From positions 70,612,501-70,676,500 of the forward strand of contig NC_091263.1 in NCBI RefSeq assembly GCF_042477335.2: a stretch of 64,000 nt of DNA. The letters run 5' to 3'. Position numbers and translations under genes: made by a program. Below are positions 10,191-22,179 of the stretch, in pieces; positions within the stretch are counted from its first letter, which is position 1; each line of letters opens with the position of its first letter. The stretch is from Ovis canadensis. Lineage: Eukaryota > Chordata > Mammalia > Artiodactyla > Bovidae. The notes under the pieces are model-generated. The model was not told the origin of the DNA. It searched no databases and worked only from the letters and a program-made list of their open reading frames with translations.

Positions 10191-11704
10191 AATGCATTAT
10201 ATCTAAGACCATTTAAAGAGGAAGAAGAGTAATCAAGCCATAAAATGGAGTTGAGGGGTGTACCGTTTATACAGCGCCTCCCTAGAGCTTTTTACTCCAC
10301 ATGTAAGCCTAACAATAGCCAGTTCAGAGAGAACCAGGTTATCACAAACCACATGGAGCTTTTCAGATTCTTTCATTGCTTTTTAGACTTTTGTTTTATC
10401 AGAATTGCTTGAAATAAAAAGGATTAAGCTGAGGCTTGGAAATCTTTTGTCTTAATTAGACTGTGTCCTAAGAGTATTTGTGGGAAATTAACTTGTAAAG
10501 GGGAACTCATTGGTGGCAGTTTTATAGATTCGCTTATCCACACATGGGTTTTACTGATATATGCATTCTTAAATCTTCAGCAGTGAAAGCATTTTTCTGT
10601 GTCACTTTCTTCTTTGGCTCGTTAGCACCTGCTCAAAAACTAGAAAGTCACTTTAGTATTAGCAGATCTGTGTGCTTCAGACTAGTCATTCTTCATTCTG
10701 AGGATTTATGAGAAAGATTTTTGAAAAACCCATACCCCAAGTCACTATTTCTTTTTCACAAAAGGTAAAACCTTAAAGTTAGAAGGAAACAGGGATCATC
10801 TGTTCTAACTGTCAGTGCATCCTCATGCGACAGTTTTAACATGCAGGCACGAAGTCTCTGCTTGAACATTTCCAGTGCATACGCAACCTGATACTTGAAG
10901 CCCCTTGGTTAAGTGGAACAATGAATCTGTGCTTATAGAAACAGCTCCTAACCATAAAAAAGCAGCATATAATTTTATACTTACACCGTCAGTGCTGTGG
11001 TTGGAAGTTGCCTGTGATCTCTTTCTATTCTTTTCTTTCTTTCTCTTCCTCCCTCCCCCCGCCCGACCCCGGGCTCACATGAATCCATCAAATTCACACA
11101 TCAGGCCTGAAGTACTCCTGGCAATGCTCATCTTCAGTGTTGTATTTCATACAAGCAGGAAAGCAGTTCTCCTGTGATGGCGCGTTCTGAGCAGCAGCCC
11201 TGGATTCCATAATGGATTCTTTGCAGTGGGGCTAGAGCAGGGTGGGCCAGAGAGGAGGTTAATCATCTCAACGCATATTCGACTCAGGCAGTAGCTTTTC
11301 CTCAGCAGCTTTGGAGGAATGTGTATCATCTGTTGGAAGCTGTTTTTCTTACAAAAATTCTGACCATTGTTCCATTCATAGTCACATAGGCTCAGTCACC
11401 GCATGGCGTACGAGCTCTAAAAGGATCCTTTGAAGGACACGCTAGCAAGCATTTATATTGAACCCTTACTGGACATTTTCTTTGTTCAAGGCATTGCGAT
11501 ACCTTCTCGGGGCACAGAGATGAGTGATGACCCCTACCCCACAGGAACCGTCAGTAGAAGCAGCCCACTCAGACAGTCGCATCAGCATAATGTGATCAGC
11601 ACAGTGCATAGATGTGTGGGAATAGCGAGGAAGAGCGAAATGTGATCGGCACAGTGGCGCAGCGCAGAGACGTGTGGGAACGGCGAGGAGGAGCCGCGCC
11701 TCCA
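10191..11704. other. intronic sequence, mostly unrecognised
   Basis: No gene recognised. At about 11440-11570 the wording 'gcatttatattgaaccctta' and 'cacagagatgagtgatgacc' resembles an old mammalian repeat end. About 11640-11700 shows a degenerate local duplication of the preceding 70 bp (both copies contain 'gtgtgggaa'). Confidence 0.45.
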
Positions 11705-11912
11705 GGGGCTCCCCTGGTGGCTCCTACCGTGAAGAATCTGTCTGCAGCGCAGGAGACCCGAGTTCAGTTCCTGCGTGGGAAGATGCCCTAGGGGAAGAAA
11801 TGGCACCCCACTCGAGTATTCTTGCCTGGAGAATCCCCATGGACAGAGGAGCCTGACGGGCTACAGTCCACGGGGCTGCAAAGAGTTGGAGACGACTGAG
11901 CGACTGCACACA
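11705..11912 (+). repeat. Bov-tA SINE
   Basis: Copy with a diverged tRNA-like head ('ggggctcccctggtggctcc') and the standard body 'cgagtattcttgcctggaga', ending 'gacgactgagcgactgcaca'. Confidence 0.92.
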
Positions 11913-12499
11913 TGAATCCAACTGGGAGCAGGAGGCTGTCAGGAGAGATTCCCGGAAGGAGGCTCTGCCTGGACTGGGTTCCCCTCAGCCAGGAAAGGAG
12001 AGGAGGTTGTGCCCTTGAAGGCAGAAGACTGGACGTGTGAAGCTGTGCGCCCTGGCTGGAGAGCTGCATTCCAGTTGTGCCCTTAGCACACATAGATTCA
12101 AATGGAAAGTTTCCGTTATTCCCAAGTGACCCATGATACAGTTTTGGTTTGTTGTTTTTTTGGCGGGGCCGGGGGGCGGGTCACAATTCTGCCGAGGCAC
12201 ATGCTGGGATCAGTAGCTCCAAAGCTAGTGAGCAGACCCCACCAGAGTTCACGTTTCAGTGAATTGTCACATACGCAGTGTCACCCACGAGATGATTTTA
12301 AAACTTCGTTCTTCATGAAGATAGACCTGAAAAGTGCTGGTGGTAGAAAAGAGTGGGGTCTTAAGTGGTTCTCAACAGAAAAGGGCTGTTTGAGACAAAC
12401 TAGACTTGTAGCCCCAAGTTCACAGGTGATCAGGATCATTGTCACGAGTATTACTTGTATATCAATGCTTTTTCAAGCTGTTTTTGAGGTGATTTTGTG

Positions 12500-12615
12500 T
12501 GCGTTAGTACTATCCCTATTGTACAGTTGACAAAACGAACACAGAGGTTGAACAACTTGCCCAGTGTCACATGGCTAGTAAGTAGCAAAGCCAGTTTTGA
12601 ACCCGAGCAGTTTAT
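12500..12615 (-). repeat. MIR SINE
   Basis: Reverse-oriented MIR: 'acttgcccagtgtcacatgg', 'ctagtaagtagcaaagccag' and 'tttgaacccgag'. Confidence 0.75.
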
Positions 12616-13504
12616 GCCAGAACCTGTGCTTCCCTGCTGTAGGAACTGTAGCCAGATTTAATAGTCTTGTTTTTCTGATCTGTACCTTTTCCCGTTTAAG
12701 AAAACCTTCTCCTGTTTTCCACTACTGCCTTCTAAAAAGGTTTAAAACATTCTTTTCCTATTGGCAATTTAGTTGTTTGTCTCGAGTAAAGTAGGAATGA
12801 AATTTTATGTTGTTAGATGTGGAGAGCCTCGTACGCTAGCAAAGACTTTTGGGAAAGCAAACTTTGCAGCTGGTACATTTACAACTCGTGGCTGAGTCAG
12901 CCCTTCTAGTGCTAAGTATTCAGGCCACCAAGGACTTGGCTCACAGTGCTGTCGATACCAAGACAACATTCTCACCCCTGTCCTGTAACTCTGCAGTTCA
13001 ATGTATCTTTCTCTTTCTTCCTTTTTCTTTCTGCCCCCTCCCCTCTTCTCCCAATTTCTCTTGCTCTTCTTCCTTTTTAAGAATAGTGCTTGCCAAAATT
13101 GGGAGGAGTTACTGGGTAACCCAGGGATTCATGGTTTCAAATGTAAACTACCCTTGTGCTGAAACTGAGGGTTAGTCTTCTTTCTCGAGGCTGAGGACAG
13201 TGGATTCTGTCAGCTGTATTCTCGCAGACATATTGCTGATGCTAAGTGGGAACCGGGCACAGGAAGGACGCAGTGGGGCTCCAGACAGCCCAGACAGAGA
13301 AGCCAGAGTAGAGAGAGACTGGGTTATCTCTTCAGTTGCTGTGCAGGGAAGTAACATCACATCTAAACTGTGATCATTTGTAAATAATTATGTTGAACCT
13401 TTATATAGGTTTTTACAATTTTAGTGATGGAATCAAACCTTGATTCTGAGAGCAAGATCCTATTCTATCTCACAGGGAATGATATTCAGTATTCTGTGAT
13501 AAAC
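12616..13504. other. intronic sequence, nothing recognised
   Basis: Includes a pyrimidine-rich tract at about 13005-13075. No gene or nameable repeat. Confidence 0.5.
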
Positions 13505-13620
13505 CATAATGGAAGACAAGGTATATATGTGTGTATAACTGAGTCACTTTGCTCTACAGCAGAAATGAACACATCATTGTAAATTAGATATATTTCAATA
13601 AATAATAAATACATTTAAAA
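13505..13620 (+). repeat. L1 3'-end fragment
   Basis: 'ataactgagtcactttgctc' and 'acatcattgtaaattagata' followed by an A/T-rich end repeat the L1 terminus seen at 1455-1585. Confidence 0.65.
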
Positions 13621-14729
13621 CACCCCGATTCTAGTCCCAACAGTATCTTTTGAGCAGTGTGATCCATGTGTGTCCTCCCAGAGTAACAGTGACACTTGAT
13701 TTCCATGTCGACAGTTCCTCAGACAACAGGATGCGTAGAAGTTGATATTCAGATAAGAAAGAGCCTAAGAAAACTAGACCGTGCATAAGCTTGTGGTCCT
13801 CAACCTAGAGGTGTTTCGTGTTTGCCTTCCTGTTACACTGTGGTAGATGGGGAGCCGTCAAGCATAAGCATAGTCAGGATCGTGTAATGATATGTCCGGT
13901 AGTTACGGGATCGGAAATCCCATTCAGAGAGAAACTCACGCCGTGGGAGCTCTGTGCAGCCTGAGAGAGTGGCCCCGAAGCCCTGAGCAGAGTGGGTTTC
14001 CAGGAGCTTCTGTTGGAACTCTGGGCAGCTCAGTTAGCTGGAACTCTGGCTCTTCTTCACTGCTGCTGCCTTCCCTCTGGCCCTTCCACGCTGATTTGCA
14101 GGCGCCTAGAGAGGAGCAGGGTGGATGGAGAAGGGACCCGACCCGGTTACCGGGTTCCTCCCTGGCTCTTGTACGTATTCGTTTCGTTAGTGAAGCATAA
14201 TGTCATTTTTGTTATTCGTTTCAGTTATAGATTATCTTTTGCTTTTATTTCAGCATTCAGTAGTTCACTTCTGTTCATGTGGAAGGAAAATATTACTGCT
14301 TGCTATTCACATCAGTAGTAATATACTGAACCCAGTTGCGAACTGCGTGTGTCTTAGCAATCAGCATGGTCCCTGCTCAGACAGCACACTGAGGAGGTAC
14401 AGCCAAGATGGGAAAGGGAAAATGCGTCTCTAGACTGACAAGTTAATGGTCAGCACTTCATGACTATTTCAGATTTGGTGTGTTATTGTCATTACAGAAT
14501 TACCGATTTGGCCTTTCCGAATATGAGAGTAACCTATATGTAGTTCTTGCTACCATCTTGTTTACTGGTAAACGAGATTAGGGATGGGAAACAAGGGAAA
14601 GAATGTGCCCCCTCTTTCTCCAGGGTGGTGAACTTGCACATCGTCACTCCTGGTGGGAATTGTTTACCCCACAGTGGTTATTTCATAATTTCTTGCTGTC
14701 ACTGCTCAATAGAGAGCAGCGTCTAAAGC
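13621..14729. other. intronic sequence, nothing recognised
   Basis: No nameable repeat. Open frames of about 100 codons at 13892-14318 lie on both overlapping frames and have no recognisable domain. Confidence 0.5.
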
Positions 14730-14741
14730 CTTTTTGCATGG

Positions 14742-14880
14742 CTGTCATTGTCCAGTTGTGTCCGACTCTTTGTGACTCCGTGGACTGCAGCACGCAGCCC
14801 TTCCTGTCCTTCACTACCTCCTGGAGCTTGCTCAAACTCGTGTCCATTGAGTCGGTGACGCCATCCAACCATCTCATCCT
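14742..14880 (-). mobile_element. very short BovB insertion with TSD
   Basis: A 139-bp reverse-oriented BovB 3' end ('cagttgtgtccgactctttg' to 'gccatccaaccatctcatcc') lies between two perfect 12-bp repeats, ctttttgcatgg, at 14730-14741 and 14881-14892. Only the last part of the LINE was copied. Confidence 0.88.
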
Positions 14881-14892
14881 CTTTTTGCATGG

Positions 14893-15856
14893 GCCCTGCC
14901 CTAATTCATCACCACAAGCCACATCCAGGCGCACCTTCTTGAAGGGCTTTTTTCTCCTGAATTAGAGAAACTCAACCTTCCCTTAGCTTTGGCCTGATGG
15001 TTTTGAAGTTTGATAGTTGAAGTTTTCAAATCTGAACAATCTGTCTTCTTCTTTGGCTCCCTTGAATGGTTGCACACACACATAGGAAGATAGTCATTGT
15101 ATGTGTTTTGGAGTCCCTTGCCTAATAAAAATCTTTGAGTAGACAGAACGGACAAAATTTGAGCTTCACACAAGGCCTGAACTTAGTCCCTGACTTGTTT
15201 AATTACTTACCTCTTCTATCTCTGTCCCAGACAGTTCATGTTACCTTGCCCAAGCTTATCACAGCTACTTGTGATCTGGGCTTTTAACTCTCAAGCCCTT
15301 ATTATGTTCATGCTTGCCACTTTCAGCAGGACCTTCCCGTTCTCCCCTTCACATGCCGCCAACTTCCAATTTAGTGTCCCTGTTGGAATAGACAAAATGA
15401 TTCTGTATCCCTTGATGTGGTTTGATTAAAAAGACACGTGACAACAATTGGATTTTTATATATAGCCACTTAACTTACCTTTCTCACCAACATTTTCAGA
15501 TGACTGTAATCTGAAAGCAAGAATTGGAATACAGTGGTATCTAAATACAGAGACAGTTTTCATATGATTAAATTGAAATGCAGATGTACTATGTTGTACA
15601 TAGATAAACTTCTAAACACAAGTATGTGTGCTGAGTGTGAATTAATTCATGCTTTAAACTCACTGGGAGAGCTTTATTATTTAAAGCAGTACTGTAAGAA
15701 ATCCTTTAGCAGGAGACGAATACCTTTTGCACAGATTCCAGCCTCTGCAAATCTTTTCTCATGTATCTGGTTTACTTAAAGCAAAGTGTGCTTGTTTGGG
15801 GACAGTATCCAAGAGGGCAAGGGGGCTGGTACAGGACAGGAGGAATTGGGTCAGCA
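14893..15856. other. intronic sequence, nothing recognised
   Basis: AT-rich sequence with no supported gene or nameable repeat. Confidence 0.5.
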
Positions 15857-15870
15857 CTCTGTGCTGAGTG

Positions 15871-16088
15871 GCTGTCCCCAGTGGCTCAGTGGTAAAGAAT
15901 CCACCTGCCAGTGTAGAAGATGTGTGTGTGATCCCTGGGTGGGGAAGATCCCCTGGAGCAGGAAATGGCAGCCCGCTCCAGGATTCTTGGCCTGGAGAAT
16001 CCCATGGACAGAGGAGCCTGGTGGGCTCCAGTACATGGGATCGCAAAGAGTCAGATAGGACTGAGTGACTTAAACAATTAGAACAATG
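15871..16088 (+). repeat. Bov-tA SINE just upstream of a TMCC1 exon
   Basis: A full copy starting in 'gctgtccccagtggctcagt' and ending 'aggactgagtgacttaaaca'. Imperfect 14-bp flanking repeats (12 of 14 match) lie at 15857-15870 (ctctgtgctgagtg) and 16089-16102 (ctctgtactgagta). The right repeat ends 92 bp before the exon at 16195, so the SINE sits close to the splice-acceptor region without touching the branch site. Confidence 0.9.
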
Positions 16089-16163
16089 CTCTGTACTGAG
16101 TAGGTGAACTTTTTCAATACATTGGGGCCCATCGATGGTGGAGAGCGAGTCCTCCTGGGCTCC

Positions 16164-16194
16164 TTCTAACCTCCCCCTCTTGCTTTCACACCAG
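16164..16194 (+). promoter_or_regulatory. TMCC1: branch site, polypyrimidine tract and acceptor
   Basis: A consensus branch sequence ttctaac (16164-16170) is followed by a pyrimidine tract and the acceptor cacaccag (AG at 16193-16194). The branch A to AG distance is about 25 nt, as expected for a constitutive exon. Confidence 0.8.
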
Positions 16195-17129
16195 ATCGAG
16201 CGGTTGGAAGTGAGCAGCCTTGCCCAGACCTCTAGTGCGGTGGCCTCCAGCACAGATGGCAGCCTGCACACAGACTCGGTGGATGGAACCCCAGACCCTC
16301 AGCGCACAAAGGCTGCTATTGCCCACCTGCAGCAGAAGATTCTGAAGCTCACGGAACAAATCAAGATTGCACAGACAGCCCGGGACGACAACGTGGCCGA
16401 GTACCTGAAGCTGGCCAACAGTGCGGACAAGCAGCAGGCCGCCCGCATCAAGCAGGTCTTTGAGAAGAAGAACCAGAAGTCCGCCCAGACCATCCAGCAG
16501 CTGCAGAAGAAGCTCGAGCACTACCACCGGAAGCTCCGGGAGGTGGAGCAGAATGGGATCCCCCGGCAGCCAAAGGATGTCTTCAGGGACATGCACCAGG
16601 GGCTGAAGGACGTGGGCGCCAAAGTGACCGGCTTCAGCGAAGGCGTGGTGGACAGCGTCAAGGGGGGGCTGTCCAGCTTCTCCCAGGCAACCCACTCGGC
16701 TGCTGGGGCCGTAGTCTCCAAGCCCAGAGAGATCGCGTCTCTAATTCGGAATAAGTTTGGCAGCGCTGACAACATCCCCAACCTGAAGGACTCTTTAGAG
16801 GAAGGGCAGGTGGACGAGGCAGGGAAGGCCTTGGGGGCCATTTCCACCTTTCAGTCCAGCCCCAAGTATGGGAGCGAGGAGGACTGTTCCAGCGCCACCT
16901 CGGGCTCAGTGGGCGCCAACAGCACCGCCGGCGGCCTCGCCGTAGGAGCGTCCAGCTCCAGAACCAACACCCTGGACATGCAGAGCTCAGGGTTCGATGC
17001 ACTGCTGCACGAGGTCCAGGAGATCCGGGAAACCCAGGCCCGACTTGAGGAATCCTTTGAGACCCTCAAGGAGCATTATCAGAGGGACTATTCGCTAATA
17101 ATGCAGGCCTTACAGGAGGAGCGATATAG
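16195..17129 (+). CDS. TMCC1: TMCC1 coding exon (coiled-coil exon)
   Basis: This 935-nt internal exon encodes 311 complete residues plus two bases. Its product begins [16 protein letters not shown] and ends at the RYR junction, and I recognise it as TMCC1. From the exon start, residues ~1-37 are a Ser/Thr-rich lead-in. Residues ~38-120 form a heptad-rich coiled coil with many K/Q/E. A conserved central block ([20 protein letters not shown]) follows, then a Ser/Gly/Ala-rich low-complexity linker and the start of a second coiled coil. TMCC1 is known as an ER-membrane protein that oligomerises through its coiled coils and works at ER-endosome contacts in endosome fission. The donor is ag|gtaagt at 17130 (phase 2). 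The exon is GC-rich within an AT-rich intron. An in-frame ATG in the intron at 16135 has poor context. TMCC2 and TMCC3 are paralogues, but the residues fit TMCC1. Confidence 0.97.
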
Positions 17130-17149
17130 GTAAGTGATACGGGATTCAA

Positions 17150-18390
17150 GTCCCGGATGTGTGACAGTGTCTGTGTTAACACCTCCTCTCTCAGTTCGCC
17201 CCGCCCTCTTCCTCTCATCCTGCGCCCACAAGTCTGTTCTCTGGGTCTGCGGAGACGCAGCTTTAAAAGGTCTGTGTAGAGTCTTTCTCTGGAGTATCCA
17301 CAGCACTTTAGATATGTTGTATGATGTGGGCATGAGTTCTGAGAGAGAGCAAAAGAGAGGCCAGAAGAGTTAAATTACTCCCAAGATCTCATACCAGTCA
17401 CTGTAGCCCTCCTGTCTTCAACTTCCAAATGGAGCCAAGGCTTTCCACCTACTTACTTATAATCCCAGCACCACAAACCATTGCAGCCCATAGCTCTACT
17501 ACGTGAAACTGAAAAGATCTGTAACCCTCTGAACTCTGTAGAAATTAAAGATAGAGCCCAGCCAAACATACTGAACCTTGCAGATACTTGCCTTTAAACA
17601 CACTTATCTGGGCAGTTGATATAGAAAGATTTAGACTGGAAGTAAATCTAGATAAGCCTGTGTGTTACTTTCATGGATTGCCAGCTCTTTGAATGAGAGT
17701 GGACTTAAAACATGACATGGTTCTACGCAGTTAGAAAATTCTCCAAGGACTGAGTGCTTGGAGTCATAATCTGTGTTAAGGGTAGGAGCCGGCCTCTCTT
17801 TTGTGTTTCACAGCACACACTGTATTCATATTAGACCAGTCTTAACCATTCTCCACGTCTGTGTCTTTGCCTCTTGTTCCCATCGCATGCGGCTGGTGTT
17901 GTCAGCCAGAGCCAGGCCGCCTCTCTGAGACAGATGTAAGGGCCAGTATTACAGGAGCCACACGCCCTGCTCACAGCCACAGGTTAAGCCCTGAAAGGCC
18001 TGCGTCTGGTCCTGTCCCACTTAGCATCTAGAGTCTCAGTACTTTTACTGTAGTGTCAAGGATTGAACAGTCCCTTCACCTCTTGGGGGAAAAAAAATAA
18101 TGAAAATGATTTTTTATTTCAAATTTGCTTTTATGAGGTAATTTTAGGGCCTGAGATTAATTGTTCATGTGTATCAGTTAGTTCCGAGAGGAGTTACAGC
18201 AGCAAGCTCTTTTCAGGTGATAAAAATGTCACTCAGTCCTGCCTCTAATCTTCACTCTTCTGTCCTTCAGTTCTGACTTAAGACTTGAAGGGAGAAGAAA
18301 AGAGAAGTGTGGGAGAGAGAAATGAAGTTCTAAAAGCAAGTGAATGATTGTTCTTATGTCATTGTTTTATGTATTCTTTAATATACTTAG
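17150..18390. other. intronic sequence, nothing recognised
   Basis: No gene or nameable repeat follows the donor site for about 1.2 kb. Confidence 0.5.
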
Positions 18391-18515
18391 ATGAAGAGGG
18401 AAATGGCAACCTACCCCAGTATTCCTGCCCGGAAAATTCCATGGACAGAGGAACCTGGTGGGCTACATACAGTTCACGAGGTTGCAGAGTCTGACACAAC
18501 TGAGCACACGTACAG
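18391..18515 (+). mobile_element. 5'-truncated Bov-tA with TSD
   Basis: Only the 3' two-thirds of the SINE is present, from 'gaagagggaaatggcaacct' to 'ctgacacaactgagcacacg'; the tRNA-like head is missing. Flanking repeats of 11 bp (10 match) lie at 18380-18390 (aatatacttag) and 18516-18526 (agtatacttag), so this is a genuine truncated insertion and not a deletion product. Confidence 0.85.
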
Positions 18516-18589
18516 AGTATACTTAGGAAACAGTATCCAAAGCAGTGGGCAATCTGACTCATACGCAGAGTCTAAAAACACCTAACTCC

Positions 18590-18790
18590 CAGGTTCAGAT
18601 TCTAGGCCTGCTGCTTTCTGATCTTGCAAACTGGACAAGATTCTTAACCTCTCTAAGTCTTGATTTCCTCATCTCTAGCATAGAAATAATAATAGTCCTT
18701 CATAGGATGATTGTGCCATTTAAATGAAATAATTTATGCACAGCACGTAGCTCAGTGCCTGGCCCTGTAGTGCTTGATTGATGTTAGGTA
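18590..18790 (+). repeat. MIR SINE
   Basis: A long, readable MIR: 'ttcttaacctctctaagtct', 'tgatttcctcatctctagc', 'aataataatagtccttcata' and 'cagcacgtagctcagtgcct'. Nearly full length, sense orientation. Confidence 0.88.
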
Positions 18791-20081
18791 GCAGCTGCTA
18801 CTGCTGCTATTAAAATACATTGCCCTGAACATGGAGACCTGGGCGTTCCATGGTCAGTTGCTCAGAAAAACAACTGCCTGCTTTGACCTCTTTATTTTGA
18901 AAGGAAAGCAAAACATTCCAGTTTTTAAATTCTTCCAGAGCTTAAAATTCATATAGAGTTTGTTACGCTGTCAAGTCCAGTGTAGGCCAGTGTGAGAAAA
19001 TTGGGGAGTTGAAAAACAAGCCTCCCAAGGCCACCTCTGTGTCCACTTAAAATAATTCACAGACAGGACAGAACTTTTAGCTCCTCATTAGTATCTCATT
19101 AAAAGAATCACATCCAAGCCACTTGGCTACGTGAGGAGAAGTGCACTCCTTTCATTGCATTTTGAATTCTGAAAAGTGAATGCCTAGTTTTCTGAATGAA
19201 GAGAGAATAAAAGGAACTTGTGAATTTTCAAACCTGAAGGGGCAGGAGGAAGACATGTCTGCCACATCACTTCAGCCTGAGCGTGGTCTTTCCTTTAAAC
19301 GGAATCTTTTTTCTTCCCCCCCAAGAAAAGCATTGGAAAAGTCAACAACTGTTTACTCAGTTATTTCGTTGGCAGCAGTATTTCCATGTATAGAGCAATA
19401 AGAGAATTCTCCTCTATTCCATATGTCTTTACACAGTAAATATACTTATCTAATTTTGTTGGTCTTTGGACTGTTTTACATAAATGAGGTTTCCGCCACG
19501 GATTGTAGTGTATTCTTTAAGGCCCACAACTTTTCACTTTTTAAGCATTTTTGCAGCATTTCTCTCCCTTCTTTTAACAGAGTAGTACATTGAACCTGAC
19601 GTGAGTGGAAATAGCTGACAACAGTAGTGTTCTAGCCTAGAGGGATACTCTCAGCCCAGTGCAGGTAGAAGCGTACATGCTTCCGCAGTAAATGGTCCTG
19701 GGCAGTTTGCTCTCTGTCCTTTCCACACCTTCTCCACTCTCTGAGTGAGCTGCCTGCAGCAGCCTCTCTCTGCGGATTTCTGTTTTTGCTCTGTTCCAGG
19801 CCTGGAAGGGCTTGGACTTATGAGACTCTTCTGTGACCAGGAAACCCATTAATGCGTCCATGGCTGCTCTAGATGGGTTTCTGCTTATTCTCGCTGCCTT
19901 AGTTTATTTTACTAACATCTGAGTTGACAGGAGGGAGGCCAGGCACAGTGGTTAAGGAAGAGGAGGAGGAGGACTCTGCCTCTGCAGCATCAGTAAACCC
20001 CTAGGGTGCCCACTGCGCTAGATGTTTCCTGCATGTTCTCTGACCCTCACGGTGGACCTGTAGGCACACTGCACCCGGTTT
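18791..20081. other. intronic sequence, nothing recognised
   Basis: No gene and no nameable repeat. A short purine-rich tract (aggaggaggagga) lies at about 19960-19973. Confidence 0.5.
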
Positions 20082-20290
20082 TGTGCGCTCAGTCTCTCAG
20101 TCATGTCCGACTCTTTGCAACTGCGCTGCCTGTAGCCCGCCAGGCTCCTCTGTCCATGGGATTCTCCAGGCAAGAATACTGGAACGGGTTGCCATTTCCT
20201 TCTCCAAGGGATCTTCCCGACCCAGGGATCAAACCCACACGTCTTGTATTGGCAGGTGAATTCTTTACCACTGAGCCGCCTGGGAAACCC
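20082..20290 (-). repeat. Bov-tA SINE
   Basis: A full-length reverse copy from 'tcagtcatgtccgactcttt' to 'accactgagccgcctgggaa'. It inserted next to, probably into, an older MIR that continues at 20291. Confidence 0.93.
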
Positions 20291-20420
20291 TAAACCCAAG
20301 TTTACAGATGAGAAAATTGAAACCCAGTGAGGTTTTAAGTTTTGCCAAAGATTGCTCTGTAAATGGTAAAGCCAGGAATCACACCCACTTTAATGTGACC
20401 CCAAAGCCTGGGCTCTCTTC
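20291..20420 (-). repeat. MIR fragment
   Basis: 'gtttacagatgagaaaattg', 'aaacccagtgaggttttaag' and 'gtaaagccaggaatcacacc' are the reverse complement of the MIR core. Confidence 0.75.
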
Positions 20421-21184
20421 ATCCCAGGACAAGTATTTTCCCAAAGTCGACCCTGAAATCTGTCTGACAGACTAACCTAGAGTCTAGCTCTAGGAAGCAT
20501 TGACTTTAATAGCAAGAGCTTTAGGGCCTTTTTGAGGACCCAGTGTCTGTTTCTGTAGAAGTTCTCTCTATGTTTAGCATATTCTATAAAATTCTGTGGA
20601 TGCTCAAGCTTATGCAACACTTTAGGTGAATAATAAGGGACCCCTACTTAAGTAAACCTCCACTACCCCATCCTGATTTCCCCCTTTTCAGAGTCCTTTC
20701 TCAATACCATCAGTCACTTCATTGGTATTGGTCTCTACACCAGTGAGTTGCACCAGGGAAAAGAGTTTTGCCCAAGACCGTCTTCTTTGGAATCATCAGA
20801 ATTCCTCAGAAACCTCTTTTCACCCACATGATTGTGCCACAAGTGAAGAGTGTGTCTTCAGCGCCCACACACACTTAGCCAAGGCAGTCAGTGTCGCAGA
20901 GCTTGGATCTGAACTCCGCCTCAACCTTGGGCCCCTAACTAGGTGTTTAGTCTTTGCGCTTTGCTTTGGACTCTCAGGTATGAGTGGGATCGTATATCTG
21001 AGGAGGCAGGAGACAGGATATGTAGCTGTGTTTGTTTTTTTTAAGTGATGGAATCTGTGCTGACATCAGATTCTCTTTGTCCATCTAATCTCTTCATCCC
21101 ATTAGAGTATTATTGCAGATTGGTTCGTGGCAACTGGGTTCACTTTCGTACATCAGAGGTAGAGGGGGCCCTTAGATATCTAGT
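20421..21184. other. intronic sequence, nothing recognised
   Basis: No nameable repeat or supported gene. A 108-codon open frame (20722-21048) has no recognisable domain or splice context. Confidence 0.45.
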
Positions 21185-21262
21185 GTAATCTCATCCCAGA
21201 GATGAGTCCCCTGAGACCCAGAGAGATAAAGTGACTTCTGCCAGGTCACACAGTAAAATGGT
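21185..21262 (-). repeat. MIR fragment
   Basis: 'gagatgagtcccctgagacc' and 'gacttctgccaggtcacaca' match the reverse complement of MIR. Short. Confidence 0.6.
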
Positions 21263-22179
21263 TTAACATATATTTAATTGGCTGCTAAAAGCTGGAGGTT
21301 TAGTCCTGTTCCCAAATTGAATGTACCGTGCTGAGCTACTGTAGGAAGAAATTCCGCTATGGCAAAGTGCATTGAAACCAGGAGAGAACGAGGAAAACAG
21401 TCCATCAGTAGTCTTACAGGTTCATGTTGTCATTTTTCCCAGAGAATTTTGCTCAGCGACTGCCTGCGTGAAGCAGTGTCGTATCAGGCAGGTGAAAAAC
21501 CCTCCTGGTGTTGATGAGCAGTAATGCCATTTGAAAGCTTCTATTTTAAGGGGATTGCTGTTCTTTGGAAATCGGCTTCTGAGACTGTTTGTATTAAGCC
21601 CAGGGATATTTTAAATTGCACTGAGTCATAAGAGCAAAAATACAGAAGGAGCCCGTCCCCATGAGCAGCTGTCACACGCTGCAGAGCAGTCAGTGGTGAG
21701 GCCCACCCAGGTAGGCACCGGCCACTGGAGTTCTAACTAGAGAAGCTGTTGTTAAGTGTGAATTTATTTTCCTGTCACTGGGCATAAGACAGAGATACGG
21801 TCAGATACAGCTGTGGTAGCCCCGTATTCTTAGGTTAAACCCGTCTGTCAACTGTCAGTTAATCTGAGAGTCTGCAGAGGGTATGCAGACCAGGTTTGGC
21901 CATAAGCTTGAAATAGAAACTGAAAATATTGGCTCAAATTGGTTCTTCATTTATAAGAGGGGAAAAAGCCCAATTGAGAGGTGCACCTCAGAGACAGACT
22001 CTTCATTCGGAGGGTAAGATCTTCCACCTGAGAGACTTTTCACGCAGGTGAGCTCCTCCCAGGTTAGCCCTGGAGAGGTGCTGAGGTGGGAGGGGAGAAG
22101 GGCGGACAGATGGAAGCGTGAGCAAATACAGTGACCACTTTGTTCGTTAAAAAAGGTTGGGCAGGCCTGAATTTGCTTG

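Larger units (their letters stand above)
1..16194 (+). other. TMCC1: TMCC1 intron (3' portion)
   Basis: All sequence before the first recognised coding exon is read as intron of TMCC1. The first exon in the window starts with an in-phase acceptor, and the protein's first ~190 residues are missing. The stretch is AT-rich and filled with SINE and LINE copies listed separately. The only exon-like block I see in it is at about 5738-6373. Confidence 0.85.

Noticed and set aside
16186-16695. 169-codon open frame antisense to TMCC1
   Set aside because: A mirror of the GC-rich coding exon; Leu-rich sequence produced by CAG/CTG-rich codons on the other strand.
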